Assembly (NCBI RefSeq): GCF_963576675.1
Contig: NC_088917.1
Coordinates: forward strand, 17,388,001-17,452,000
DNA length: 64,000 nucleotides
Reading direction: 5' to 3'
Source: Euphorbia lathyris
Lineage: Eukaryota; Streptophyta; Magnoliopsida; Malpighiales; Euphorbiaceae
Part shown: piece by piece, positions 21,939 to 33,325 of the stretch
Layout of the letters: each line of letters opens with the position of its first letter
Position numbering within the stretch: the stretch's first letter is position 1
Program-made: the position numbers and the translations under genes
The notes under the pieces: model-generated
What the model was told of the DNA's origin: nothing
The model's input: only the letters and a program-made list of their open reading frames with translations
The model's database searches: none

Positions 21939-23911
21939 AACAGATTCATAAACCAAATATACCAGCAGCAAAATTTTCAAACCAGTCAGAAGCTAGAAGC
22001 CTTTTAACAAATTAACCATCACAACCAAAATTAGTCAAGCACTTCTATATAAACATCCCTCCCCCTCTTTTCTCCTCGCACTGTCCCAATGCGGAATTCA
22101 AACAATAAGGGGCAAAAGGCAGCAAACATGAGAAAAATAAATAACTGGAGAAGAAAAGATATGCTTAGGCCATCTCCAACCCATTACGCCATCTCTATCT
22201 CCATTTTCTATTTTCTAAACATCAAATCTTATTTTTTTCTCCAACCCACTACATCATTTATTACACTAAAAATAATATTCTCCACTTTATTCTATTTTAC
22301 ATAACACTTTTATTATTTTTTATATATATTATTATTATCATCAATAATCTATATTAAAAAATTAATTCAAAAATAAGAAAACAATATTATTTAATTTTAA
22401 ATCATTAATAATATATTTAACTATAAAATATAAAATGAAAAAAAATAAATAATATTTAACTAAATTAAATAATTCATAAAACATAATTTGAATTAAAATA
22501 ATAAATATAATAAATAAATATATTTATATTAAATTATTGATTTCCACCAAAATAAATTTTGGTGGAAAGCAAAATCAACCAAAATTAGTTGATTTTGCAT
22601 TTCTATGCCAAAATGGCATAGAAATTTAGTGGTGGTTGGAGAAGCCAACCACCACTAAAAAGGCATTTTCAACCCTCATTTGGTGAGGGTTGGAGATGCT
22701 CTTACTGCCACTTTTTTGTTTGAAGGAGGGGACTTTGGTTGAAACTGATTGCGATTGAAGGAGATGTGGTGGAGTTGTCCGAAATTGAAGGAAAGAAATT
22801 AAAATGAAAATTGAAGTATGAGGAAAGGTGATTGTTGAGTGGTGAAAGAGAAGAGAGTAGAAAATAAATTAGAAAAAGAGAGTTCTAATTTGTGAGAAGA
22901 GAAGGAAGATGGTGGTGCTGGGTATGTTGGAAAGGAGTGAGGGAGTGAGGCGATGTTATTGGAGAGGAATTAGAAGTGGGGGCAATATGGTGTTGATGGA
23001 GTGATGGCTGGGTTTTGTGAGTGCTGGAGAAGGCAGGGAATGGAAGAGGAGAGAGGCAGTGATGCTCAGGCCCGAATTGGTGAAGGAAGAAAAGTAAAGT
23101 GTGCGGCTGTAGGCAGTGATGCTCAGGTCCGAATTGTTTTTTCTTTTTCCTGCTTTACACTTTTAGGCTTTTTATTAACTCCCTAACTCATTCTTTTGGG
23201 CTTTTTCCTGCTTTACACTTTTGGGCTTTTTATTAACTCCCTAACTCATTCTCTTGGCATTTATCTCTCCATTCTTTTCTTTTTCTTCAAACTTGTAAAA
23301 CAAAACTCAGAAATTCAAGCCCTTTGGAGAAGATGATACTAGTTAAATTAGTTAACCTACGTGAAATAAATAAAATAAAAACAAGACTGAATAAAAATGA
23401 TAGATGTTGGTCTTGGGCAAGACCAAAACTGGGCTACCTCCCAAAAGCGCTGCTAGTTAACGTCTTTGGCTAGACATTTGTGATTTTACACTATCCAATT
23501 CCTAATCGTTCATCCTCCTTTTCTTCCCAATCATTACCAAAAATATTTTGAAGATTATCCGGGTTACTCTTTTCCTGCACATTGGAATCAATCAAGCTAT
23601 CCTGAAAAACACAATGAAATTCAATTGGATATAAAATTATACCCTCTTGAATATCCAAATTTTCATTAGCCTTAGATGAGTAAATCAGAAAATTTTGCTC
23701 TGAATTTATGATTGAATTATTACTTGCATCCAAAACATAAAAATCCTTTGAATAATCTAACTCATCGATAGCTATGTAATTTTTATCATTAATTACCTTG
23801 TCATTTTCTATTATTTCATCTTCCTCTAACGCATAGTCCTGAACTAAAATTGGAGTGGCTAAATTCAAAACAATTTCATCAAGGGACATACCAAAGGTTG
23901 ATGAATTAATA
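21939..23911 (-). repeat. Left arm of a large inverted duplication
   Basis: Inverse copy of 24,348-25,766 (about 1.42 kb) plus the 534-bp MITE. It ends inward at TTGATGAATTAATA and outward at AACAGATTCATA. A local difference near 23,100-23,130 replaces about 50 bp of the other arm with a repeat of GGCAGTGATGCTCAGG. The AACTCCCTAACTCATTCT segment is doubled. Confidence 0.9.
22168..22701. mobile_element. Harbinger/Tourist-like MITE with TTA target duplication
   Basis: TIRs GGCCATCTCCAACCCA and inverse of GGGTTGGAGATGCTC, flanked by TTA at 22,165-22,167 and 22,702-22,704. The inverted copy of this locus at about 25,530-25,545 reads GTGGCAGTAAGCATAT without the element. That is an empty site with a single TTA (TAA there), so both ends and the duplication are confirmed within the window. 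Confidence 0.93.
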
Positions 23912-23940
23912 TCTTCTTTATTTATTATATTCAACTTCAA
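23491..23940 (-). CDS. Unrecognised acidic ORF in the inverted arm
   Basis: 149 codons, MKLNIINKEDINSSTFGMSL to the stretch ending EKEDERLGIG. This is the mirror copy of the leader ORF at 24,232-24,788, still in one frame. Its first 11 codons come from the spacer, so its start is fortuitous. No signal peptide, membrane segment or known domain is seen. Whether it is expressed is doubtful. Confidence 0.35.
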   Translation of the reverse strand: MKLNIINKEDINSSTFGMSLDEIVLNLATPILVQDYALEEDEIIENDKVINDKNYIAIDELDYSKDFYVLDASNNSIINSEQNFLIYSSKANENLDIQEGIILYPIEFHCVFQDSLIDSNVQEKSNPDNLQNIFGNDWEEKEDERLGIG

Positions 23941-24140
23941 TTTTGATTTTGTTATTTCTATTAACTTAGTTCATCAATCTACTCAAATCCCCCTTCATTT
24001 AATTTTTTATTTATTTGGTTATTAATTTAGTTAAATCAGTACTAATCTTTTGGGTTCGACCTTTACTTGCTCTTTTACAATCTGTTTTCGGCTAAGTGAA
24101 GTTATATTTATTTTTGGTGGATTCGACACCCATCAAATTT

Positions 24141-24158
24141 TGGCACCGTTGCCGGGGA
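24141..24158 (+). other. Primer-binding site, tRNA-Asp type
   Basis: TGGCACCGTTGCCGGGGA, five bases after the LTR end. It differs by one base from the TGGCGCCGTTGCCGGGG site of the Athila element at 33,137. Confidence 0.8.
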
Positions 24159-24231
24159 TTAGTTTAACTTGCTTTAATTTTATTAATAATCAGGTTTATA
24201 TTTTTTTTCCTTTGAGTGATTTTTCGTAATT

Positions 24232-24788
24232 ATGGATCATGTGCTTCAACTCATCAATGAGTACCGCTGGAATTCTGATCCATACTTTTCTCTGTGTCCC
24301 AATTTCTTTTGGAACCAATCAAGTTCAGATAATTATCAATCATATTCTATTAATTCATCAACCTCTGGTATGTCCCTTGATGAAATTGTTTTGAATTTAG
24401 CCACTCCAATTTTAGTTCAGGACTATGCGTTAGAGGAAGATGAAATAATAGAAAATGACAAGGTAATTAATGATAAAAAGTACATAGCTGTCGATGAGTT
24501 AGATTATCAAGGGATTTTTATGTTTTGGATGCAAGTAATAATTCAATCATAAATTCAGATAATTCAATCATAAATTCAGAGCAAAATTTTCTGATTTACT
24601 CATCTAAGGCTAATGAAAATTTGGATATTCAAGAGGGTATAATTTTATATCCAATTGAATTTCATTGTGTTTTTCAGGATAGCTTGATTGATTCCACTGT
24701 GCAGGAAAAGAGTAACCCGGACAATCTTGAAAATATTTTTGGTTATGATTGGGATGAAAAGGAGGATGAACAATTAGGAATTGGATAG
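24232..24788 (+). pseudogene. Leader ORF of the pol-less retroelement, frameshifted
   Basis: Starts MDHVLQLINEYRWNSD, acidic overall (ALEEDEIIENDKVIND), and ends EKEDEQLGIG. A frame change near 24,510 splits it. The inverted copy on the minus strand (23,940-23,491) is open through this point (DYSKDFYVLDASNN), so the original frame can be inferred from it. I do not recognise the protein; gag motifs are absent. Confidence 0.5.
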
Positions 24789-25766
24789 TGTAAAATCACA
24801 AATGTCTAGCCAAAGACGTTAACTAGCGGCGCTTTTGGGAGGCAGCCCAGTTTTGGTATTGCCCAAGACCAACATCTATCATTTTTATTCAGTCTTGTTT
24901 TTATTTTATTTATTTCATGTAGGTTAACTAATTTAACTAACACCATCTTCTCCAAAGGGCTTGAATTTCTGAGTTTTGTTTTACAGGTTTGAAGAAAAAG
25001 AAAAGAATGGAGGGATAAAGGCCAAGAGAATGAGTTAGGGAGTTAATAAAAAGCCCAAAAGTGTAAAGCAGGAAAAAGAAAAAACAATTTTATCCTAAAC
25101 ACTATTTTTTTAATCCCTAATTCTACCCTACACAGCCGCACACTTTACTTTTCTTCCTTCACCAATTCAAACCTGAGCATCACCACCTCTCTCCTCTTCC
25201 ATTCCCTGCCTTCTCCAGCACTCACAAAACCCAGCCATCATTCCATCAACACCATATTGCCCCCACTTCTAATTCCTCTCCAACAACATCGCCTCACTCC
25301 CTCACTCCTTTCCAACATACCCAGCACCACCATCTTCCTTCTCTTCTCACAAATTAGAACTCTCTTTTTCTAATTTATTTTCTACTATCTTCTCCTTCAC
25401 CACTCAACAATCACCTCTCCTCATACATCAATTTCCACTTTAATTTCTTTCCTTCAATTTTGGACAACTCCACCACACTTCCTTCAATCGCAATCAGTTT
25501 CAACCGAAGTCCCCTCCTTCAAACAAAAAAGTGGCAGTAAGCATATATTTTCTTCTCCATTTATTTATTTTTCTCATGTTTGCTGCCTTTTGCCCCTTAT
25601 TGTTTGAATTCCGCATTGGGACAATGCGAGGAGAAAAGAGGGGGAGGGATGTTTATATAGAAGTGCTTGACTAATTTTGGTTGTGATGGTTAATTTGTTA
25701 AAAGGCTTCTAGCTTCTGACTGGTTTGAAAATTTTGCTGCTGGTATATTTGGTTTATGAATCTGTT
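24348..25766 (+). repeat. Right arm of the large inverted duplication (original orientation)
   Basis: Continuous with the primer site and leader of the LTR element at 24,141, so this arm is the original and the left arm is the copy. The arms are separated by 436 bp. Confidence 0.9.
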
Positions 25767-27476
25767 GCTGAAATTTTAGCAAGTCTACTACTGAAATTTC
25801 TGAGTTAATTGATGCAAATTTTATGGGTTTTGGTGCTAATTTGCTGCTGAATTTTGGGTGAGTTATCTGGAATTTGCTGTAAAATTGGATTTAATTCTAT
25901 GGGATATGTGCTGAAATAGTGTGAGGTGTCCGTCTCAAAAGAAAAAAAATCAGAAAATATGCTCGATTCTAGTGTGAGTTATCCACCCATTGCTTCGTCC
26001 TTAAAATTACCAATGCTAGCTCTCTGTTTTGTGCTCGATTGAAACTAGGTTGCTAACTTAGTACTGAAATCCTTAAGTTTTGTATTGAGTAAGGTTGTTG
26101 ATTTTAAAAGGTCAGGATTGCATAATTGCCTTAAGTATGCATATGAACTACTTGATTAATCTCTCATGACATGAAAAGATGTTTTGAATGAAGCAACACC
26201 ATTTTTATCCCTAATTTTGGAAAGGTTTTGAGCCTAAATGCAAGAACAAAACATTACACTTTGTTCTATTTTTTTTTCCTGAGTGTTATCCAATTCTAGT
26301 TTGGAATTCTAGAACTTGCCATATTATGTATTTCGAGACCACACTGATGTATTCAAACATTAAAACTGATAAGGGTAGTAGGTTTCTTTTCTTATCTATT
26401 TCAAATAAATTCGAACCCTTAGTCTTGCTCAAGACTAACAAAAATAACAGTATCCAACCCTTAGTTCAGCCACATTTGAGCCTTTTCCCCATTCTTGACA
26501 AAACTCTTATTCGAGTCCATTGGCCAGGGACATTTTAACCATCAGAGTCTGTATATTCTTTTACTTTATTCAATGTTTAGTTGCTGCTTTGAGCAATGTT
26601 CGTGTTCAAAATAACCACATGTTCACCAAAGTATGAGGATCCAATTGAATAGTCCTTTAGTTATATTATATGTGGTTATGCTTCAAAAAGGTGTCTAAAT
26701 AGACGTTAGTCTACAAAATACAGCTTTCTTGTTATAGTTCAAAGGTTTTCTATACTAAAAAAATCATAAAAAAGCCTCAGAAAAAGAAGAAGAAAAAAGT
26801 CAAGAGGCAGAAAAAAAGAAGAAAAACAAAAAGAAAAAAAGCAAAGAAAAATTTCTTGTTAGTTTTTTTTTTCATTTCAGTCTGTTTATAGTTGTTTAAG
26901 TTCATCTTGAACATTCATTCTGAAGTTTGAGAATTGTAAGTCATTTGTAAATAATTGAGTTTTGATTTCCATTTTGGCCATTTTCAGAGTAGAATGTACA
27001 TTTTACTACTCTCGGTTTCCCTTTCTTCCTCTTTTCCTTTCCAAACTTTACCTCAACCTATGTTACACCCTGTTTTAAGCCCCTTTGATTTAGTATCTTG
27101 AATTCATACTAAGTGGTGGAGATTTGATATATTGGCAAGCTTATGGTAATTTCATTCTAGATTGTGACTTGAGTGATTTCTTAAAACTAATTATAGCTTA
27201 AACACTTGAGTGCAATGAGTGAACTCTATGAGGGTGCTGCTGATTTTAATTCATCTCTCATGTACATGGTCAAAAGCTTATTTGGTGATATTTTTCAAGT
27301 AGTTACATTGTGTATTTAAACATGAATAAATTCTTGACTTGGAGAGTTAATGGCTGATAATCTTTGCATTATGAGGGGGATCGGGAAAGGTTAGTAAACA
27401 CGAAATCATTAGAGCTAAGAACTGTTGACATGATCTGGTATGCTTAAGGACAAGCATTGGGTAAGTGTGAGGTGTT
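25767..27476 (+). other. Non-coding internal region of the pol-less retroelement
   Basis: No domain recognised. It has an AG-rich stretch (about 26,760-26,850) and several GTTAGTCTTGCxCAAGAC-like phrases shared with its LTR. It ends in the purine-rich tract before 27,477. Confidence 0.5.
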
Positions 27477-28909
27477 TGATAAGTGTCTATTTCAGCGATA
27501 AAATACCCACTTGTTATGCTATTTGTTAGCCGGTTTGATTGTTATCACGGGTTTTATTGCTTGTTTTGTGTATTATGCCTCTACATGGACTTATTATGAA
27601 GAAAGGAGCTGAATTGGGGCTATTTGGAGCTAATTTGGCTAAAGATAAAATCTGGAACCATTTTAAAGACCTAAAGTTGAAACTGGGAGTTAGTCTTGCA
27701 CAAGACTAAGAAGAACACGGGCATACATCTTTCCAAATATGTCAAGTGCGAATCTATTCAATTTTATCACGTTTTCAGATGTCTATTAAAGAGTTTTGAG
27801 CCTACAAATCAGGAAGGAAGAAGTCAAGTAGTATTAGGAAGTTAGAATATTTATTTTTTACAATTAGCTAGGATTTATCTCCTAATTAGGGTTGAAGAAT
27901 TCCTATAAATAGGAGAAGATCTATCTCTAAAGGATTCAATTTTTATTTCAGAATTTTACATTCAGTTTTTAGTTTTGTTTTGTCGACTTCTTCTTTTGGG
28001 TTCTCTTTTGTAAAGAGAAACCATGTATTCTTCCATGGCTATTCATAGCTAAACTTCTATTTTCAGTTAAGGGTTAATTCAAAGGAGGTTTCCGTTATTA
28101 TTGTGAGGCTGTTGTGCTTTAATTCTTCTTATAAATCTTACCGCTTATTTGTTCATTGCACTTTAGGGATTTATTCTCAATTTATTATTCATTATTTGAA
28201 TGATAACTGCAGGTCATTCTTTGAATTTGATTATCATATGGCTGAATTGGTAAAGTTAGAGTTTTACCTAAACGAACCAATCATAGTAGCAATCGATAAT
28301 ATAAATTAAGTTAGTTTTGTATTTGAAAGAATAGATTCAGATTTGACAACCTGAGATTGTCTTTCATGTGACATTACTACAAAAGTAATTGGGTTTATTT
28401 GAGTCGAATGAACAAGTAATTTAGTTTCTGAATCGTCTACGCTGAGTGTCGGTTGGCTAAGGTCGGGTTCTTCTAATTCATAAGACTGTCAATAAATTGA
28501 ATCTTGACCACTGAGGCTGGATTATTTATTGATTAGGAACTAGTTATTTGTCGTGCTTGACTAGTTTAATATTAAGGAAGAATACTCCAAACCGATCCGG
28601 TATGTGTATGTGTATAATAGTCTATTTTATCTGTCAATGATCAAGAATAATTGAATTCCTTGCTTGAGAACCCCTTAGCTGAAATCTTCTTTAGTTATTA
28701 TATTCAACTTCAATTTTGATTTTGTTATTTCTGTTAACTTAGTTCATCAATCTACTCAAATCCCCCTTCATTTAATTTTGTTATTTTCTTGGTTATTAAT
28801 TTAGTTAAATCAGTACTAATCCTTTGGGTTCGACCTTTACTTGCTCTTTTACAATCTGTTTTCGGCTAAGTGAAGTTATATTTATTTTTGGTGGATTTGA
28901 CACCCGTCA
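27477..28909 (+). repeat. 3' LTR of the pol-less element
   Basis: 1433 bp, TGATAAGTGTCTATTTC to ACACCCGTCA. TATA box TATAAATA at 27,904-27,911. A solo LTR of the same family lies at 57,862-60,556. Confidence 0.85.
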
Positions 28910-28920
28910 GATATCTATTT

Positions 28921-29067
28921 GGCCCTTTAATTTCGCATCTAGAGTCAAATAAATCCAAATTGACATGTGTCCGGCTGAAGAAGGGACACATCAAATAGCT
29001 ACCAACATGTATAGACACTTGTCATTTTGAGCAAATTTGACTCTAGATGCCAAGTTGAAGGGCCAAA
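28921..29067. mobile_element. Small fold-back MITE (about 145 bp)
   Basis: GGCCCTTTAATTTCGCATCT AGAGTCAAAT at the left is mirrored by ATTTGACTCTAGATGCCAAG TTGAAGGGCC at the right. Both ends are flanked by a TATTTGG/CCAAATTA context. No coding capacity. Confidence 0.7.
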
Positions 29068-29532
29068 TTAATACTCAAACTTAATTTTGGACCAAATTGA
29101 TCCTATTTGGAAACTCAATGACTAAATTGGCCGTTAATTCAAAGTTACATATTAATTTGGTACATTATTCACTTCAAAACGTTAAAACGTTATTCACATT
29201 GCTCACTATTTCCTAATCATTATTCCACTTTGTTAAGATCAACTCCTATTAGTCATATCAGACATGGCATTTAAACTAACTAATCAGAATAGACTTCATT
29301 TAAGTCCATAATAGCTACACTGTACCTTAGCCAGTGAACTCCTTTGCTTAAAAAAGTTTTCCATACATTAAGTTAACATAAATTATTATCCATAGCTTTA
29401 TTCCTTTTATACCATTCAAGACCCAGCAATAAATCCTCAGAAATAGGAAAAAGAGGACCTCAATACGAATGACTGTGGAAATAAATCAAGCAACAGTAAA
29501 TTCAGAAAGTTAGATACCTATCATGGTCTTAT
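29068..29532. other. Intergenic sequence
   Basis: Nothing recognised. It starts with a phrase (GGACCAAATTGATCCTATTTGG) that may be an outer part of the MITE before it. Confidence 0.35.
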
Positions 29533-29960
29533 CGAAAATCATAAAATAAATTCAGAAAGTTACAAAAAAAAATAATTCAGAGAACTAGTTGTAGAAGCGA
29601 CCTTCAATTTGCCTTCCGTTTACCCCTGCAAGCACGTTTTCGTTTTCCCCTGCAAGCGTCAACCTGATAGAGATGATCGAAAATCACAAAATAAATTCAG
29701 AAAGTTACCAAAAAAAAAATATTCAGAGAACTAGTCGCAGATACGACCTTCAATCAACCTTCATTTACCGTTGCAAGCACGTCTTCATTTTCCCCTGCAA
29801 GCGTCAACCTAATAGAGATGATCGAAAATCATAAAATAAATTCAGAAAGTTACAAAAAAAAATCAGAGAACTAGTCGCAGAAGCGACCTTCAATCTACCT
29901 TCGTTTACCCCTGTAAGCACGTCTTCGTTTTCCCCTGCAAGCGTCAACCTAATAGAGATG
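29533..29960. repeat. Tandem repeat, about 142-bp unit, three copies
   Basis: Unit starts ATCGAAAATCATAAAATAAA and includes GCGACCTTCAATxxACCTTC, CCCCTGCAAGCACGT and GCGTCAACCTAATAGAGATG. Read on the minus strand, the block is followed by ATGCCCCTAGAAGAAAACGT, which could be a small first exon ending at a GT. No further exon was recognised. Confidence 0.85.
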
Positions 29961-30099
29961 ATGAACCCGCGACGTTTTCTTCTAGGGGCATTTTGATTTC
30001 TGGATTGAGGAAAAAGGAATTAGGGCTGTTTACAACCTACCGATTTTGTCCTAATATTGTTAGAATTAGGGCGGCTTAATAACTCTTTATTGTTTTATT

Positions 30100-30367
30100 T
30101 GAACTTATTTTTATTATATCTATTTTTTTAAGAATTTATCTATAAAAAATCAACTTCTTGCTTTTGAGACTCAATTAACTAAATTTATAGCTAAAAATAA
30201 AAAAAGTGTGAAAATATTATAATTTTTAGCCAACAAACCTAAACGACAAAGTTTCAATGTGCTGGAAACTTAAAATTTTTTTCCGTTAGGGCTGGACTTC
30301 AAAAAATTACTCCCAATAGTCGGACTAAAATTAGCCCCCCAACTATCAATTCCTGGCGCCGCCACTG
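30100..30367. mobile_element. Right terminal fragment of a hAT-family element
   Basis: Shares TTTATAGCTAAAAATAAA, AATTTTTAGCCAAC, GGGCTGGACTTC and ACTAAAATTAGCCCCCC with the element ending at 50,945. It ends GGCGCCGCCACTG. The left end was not found. Confidence 0.65.
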
Positions 30368-30673
30368 ATCATTCGTATGTGGAATATATGTTGCGCGTAT
30401 CTTAGAATATTACATAATTCACAAAATAAATTAAAAATGAAGTTTTTACTTACTCAACTATAAAAAATTTCTTCTCTAATATTAGAACCACATACCCCGA
30501 TCTTGATCGTTTTACTTTTTTAAGATGTGTGCAACATATCTTCCACATTTTACTTGCATTTTTACCATGAGTAATTAATTAATTACATTATACGCAAGTT
30601 TATGGGGCTAACAGAATATTTTTTGCAAGCTCAAGGGACTTTGGGAACACTTTAAAAGTCCAGGGAAACTTTT
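30368..30673. other. Intergenic sequence before the gypsy LTR
   Basis: No gene. The last 60 bp (GGGACTTTGGGAACACTTTA) do not occur before the related LTR at 55,829. Confidence 0.35.
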
Positions 30674-31562
30674 TGGACAAGTTCAGAGAGCAAATGATAT
30701 ATTAAGCCAATTAGAGCTATTTTACATCATGAATACTAACCAAAATTATCAATAGACTTTTGTTTCACCCTTAATTTAATTTAGACTAATTATATAATTA
30801 ACATACTTAATTCGGTTCAAATTAGTAAAGTTAAGGGAAATGAGGTTCATTATATCTACTTATAGTTTTAATTTGGGCTGATTCCATAATTGATTATCTA
30901 ATCTGGCCTAAATTTATTAGACTCAAGGGATTGGAGGTCAATTGGCAGGGGCGGAGCCGAAGTCCCCCCGGCCACCGGCTCCGTCCTTGAGTATTGTTAA
31001 TTTTTCTGATCTAGCCCCCCATGAATACTTGTTTATATTTAACCAGTGTAGTATTGTTTCGACAATTGAAGGTAACTAAGTTGGTTTAGGAGCTTTATTC
31101 TAAAATGAGGGGTATGGGTTTCAATCCATACCAAACTCATTTTGTTAAATTATGTATAGCTTTATATTTATTTGAACTTTATTTTTTCAAACAGGCTCTT
31201 TGTTAACGTAACACTCTTAAACTTATTTTTATTGTATCTTTTTTTTTAAGAATTTATTATATCTCTTTTTCATACAAAAAAAATCAAATTCTTAGTTTTA
31301 AAACTCAAATAACTTAATTTCTGAATTAAATGTTCTGAAAATTATAAATAATTTATAGCTAAAAATCACAAAGTTTTAGCGTGGTGGAGGCTAAATTTTT
31401 TTTAGCTATTATCTCTTTTTCATAAAAAAAATAATTCAAATTCTTACTTTTGAATGAGCGAGCGTGTTTTTCTTGTTCGTTTGAAAATAATCTTGTTTTG
31501 CTATTTCGTTTTGAATGTTTCTTCATTGTCTTTCTTCTTTCTTGTTGCGAACTATTGAGTGG

Positions 31563-33130
31563 TGTTAAGCCCAAAATATACCTAAAATATCATTAATATT
31601 TACATCATTATTTTTACAAATTTATGTTGTTTATATTTGTTTAGATTACTTTTACTCTCAAATATCTTTTTTTCTTGCAAGGTACCTAAATATTTGGTAA
31701 AATCCAAATATGAACGAAAAAGGATCAAAAACAGAAGAAAAACCCTACAAAAGGAGTCAAAGACGACGTAAATCAAAAGCGCCAAGTCAAGGACACGAAC
31801 GAGAGCAAAGAAGTGAAAAACACAGCATGCCGCGACAGCGAATCCCCCACCCGCGGCCGCGACACGCGTGGTTCAGCTACTTCCTCCCTTCGTCCAAAGC
31901 TCAACTTAATGCTCCCCCATTCACGGCCGAGGATTCCCATTCTCGGTAAGTGTAGAAATTCTGCCAAAGTGCATTTAACACATGTTGAAATCCAAGAAAC
32001 GCGTTCGTTCAAGTGGATAAAGACGTCCTTTCACAACGGACACGACTCTTAACCAACGGATACAATTTTTCACAAAAGACACATCACTTCAATCTCAACC
32101 CTTTAACATCTATAAATAAAGAGTTGGTGTTGAGAAAAATGGAGGTAATGTTATGTAATATAGATATAGAATCAGAGCGTAGAACTAATGTCTAAGTTCT
32201 AAGCAAAAATAGTTCGAGAGTTAGAAATTAGATTCTGTACAAAACAAGATGAGGTACACATATTGTTTATAGTTTAATTACAACTCAGTAGCGATTAGAC
32301 ATTGTTCCAGTTTTAGTTTGCATTTTGGTAGTGGCCGACCGAATCCCTATTACGAAGTTACAGCGAGAAGATTGAGTAGAGTGTTCGCCCCTGAGCCTGA
32401 CAACCTCTAAGGAAACCCAAGGAAAGGACTGATCAGCCGTTCACTTGCACGCCCTCGAAGAACTCGATGCTCCATATTCTCTGTAAACTTGTATCAATTT
32501 ATATTTCATCTAATAAAGTCCGTTCTATTCGATAAATCGTTATGCAGCACTTATGGTAACCAATCCACTAAAGTGATTGCTGGTGTTTTCATTAAAACGT
32601 AGTTAAATTCAAAATCATTACAAGGAAACTTTGTTGAACACTTAGGCAAATTATCATCTCGAAAGAGTTTCAATTTGATTAAGGGCAACTATCCCGAAAG
32701 GGTTTTGTCGCGTTCAAAGCCAATTAATTAGAGGTTCCGTCATTTATTTCATCATCATAATTGATACAAAGTTTAAGTTGTTTTCTTTGCTTAATGCAAA
32801 TGAATACATTCATTTGTTTTTCTAAAAGTTCTAAATGTTCATGTTTTGTAAAATTCATCCCTAAATCAGAAGATCTTTCTAACAATCGATATATTCTAAT
32901 ATAAAATCTTAATCCAGCATTTTCAAATACTCAAAGTCCACAAACTCAATTAAACAATTTCCTAAATTCAATTAGACAAATTTCACTTTTCATTTACATT
33001 CAATAGTAAATCTAACAAGTTCGAAATTAACAGATTCAAAAATAAGTTTTTCGTTAAAAAACGTATCCCTGTGGGATCGATATTTTTATTACTACAAGCG
33101 AAACCGTGCACTTGCGGAAATCGCTCAACA
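31563..33130 (+). repeat. 5' LTR of the Athila-type element
   Basis: 1568 bp. U3 holds CGCGGCCGCGACACGCG (31,852-31,868) and the hairpin CCGAGGAT-TCCC-ATTCTCGG (31,927-31,946). TATA box TATAAATA at 32,111-32,118. The end shows CCCTGTGGGATCGATA, a phrase common near gypsy LTR ends. Small ORFs on both strands are not genes; they recur in the 3' LTR. Confidence 0.93.
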
Positions 33131-33136
33131 AGTTTT

Positions 33137-33153
33137 TGGCGCCGTTGCCGGGG
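33137..33153 (+). other. Primer-binding site, tRNA-Asp
   Basis: TGGCGCCGTTGCCGGGG, complementary to the 3' end of plant tRNA-Asp including CCA. It starts six bases after the LTR, as in Athila elements. Confidence 0.88.
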
Positions 33154-33325
33154 ATACGCCAAAATTTTTGACAAAAATTTTTATTTTTCGTATTTTATTT
33201 TCGAATCTAGGTTTACACATTATTTTTATACAACTTTTACAATTTATTTATTTTCAGTTTATATAACATATTTGTTTTCAATTTTGTTTTAAAGGTAGTT
33301 TGGGCTGTGCAACAATTTCAAGTTC

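Larger units (their letters stand above)
23904..28909 (+). mobile_element. LTR retrotransposon derivative without pol (LARD-like), 5' LTR truncated
   Basis: 23,904-24,135 matches the last about 230 bp of the full LTR at 27,477-28,909 (both end ACCC-ATCA/GTCA). It is followed by TGGCACCGTTGCCGGGGA, a primer site matching the 3' end of plant tRNA-Asp. Between are a short leader ORF and about 2.6 kb without gag or pol. The 3' LTR is preceded by a purine-rich GGGTAAGTGTGAGGTG tract. The 5' part of the 5' LTR has been replaced by the inverted duplication. Copying would require enzymes from another element. Confidence 0.75.

Noticed and set aside
21605..22304. Short ORFs around the fold-back elements
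   Set aside because: They fall within inverted repeats and AT-rich DNA; no domain or codon signal.
29533..29960. Possible CRISPR-like or tRNA cluster
   Set aside because: Three 142-bp direct repeats without constant spacers, in plant DNA. No tRNA cloverleaf seen.
31710..32195. ORFs of 60-79 aa on both strands in the Athila 5' LTR, with twins at 43,960-44,445
   Set aside because: They lie in U3/R of an LTR, overlap on both strands and have no recognisable domain. Identity between copies is due to LTR identity.
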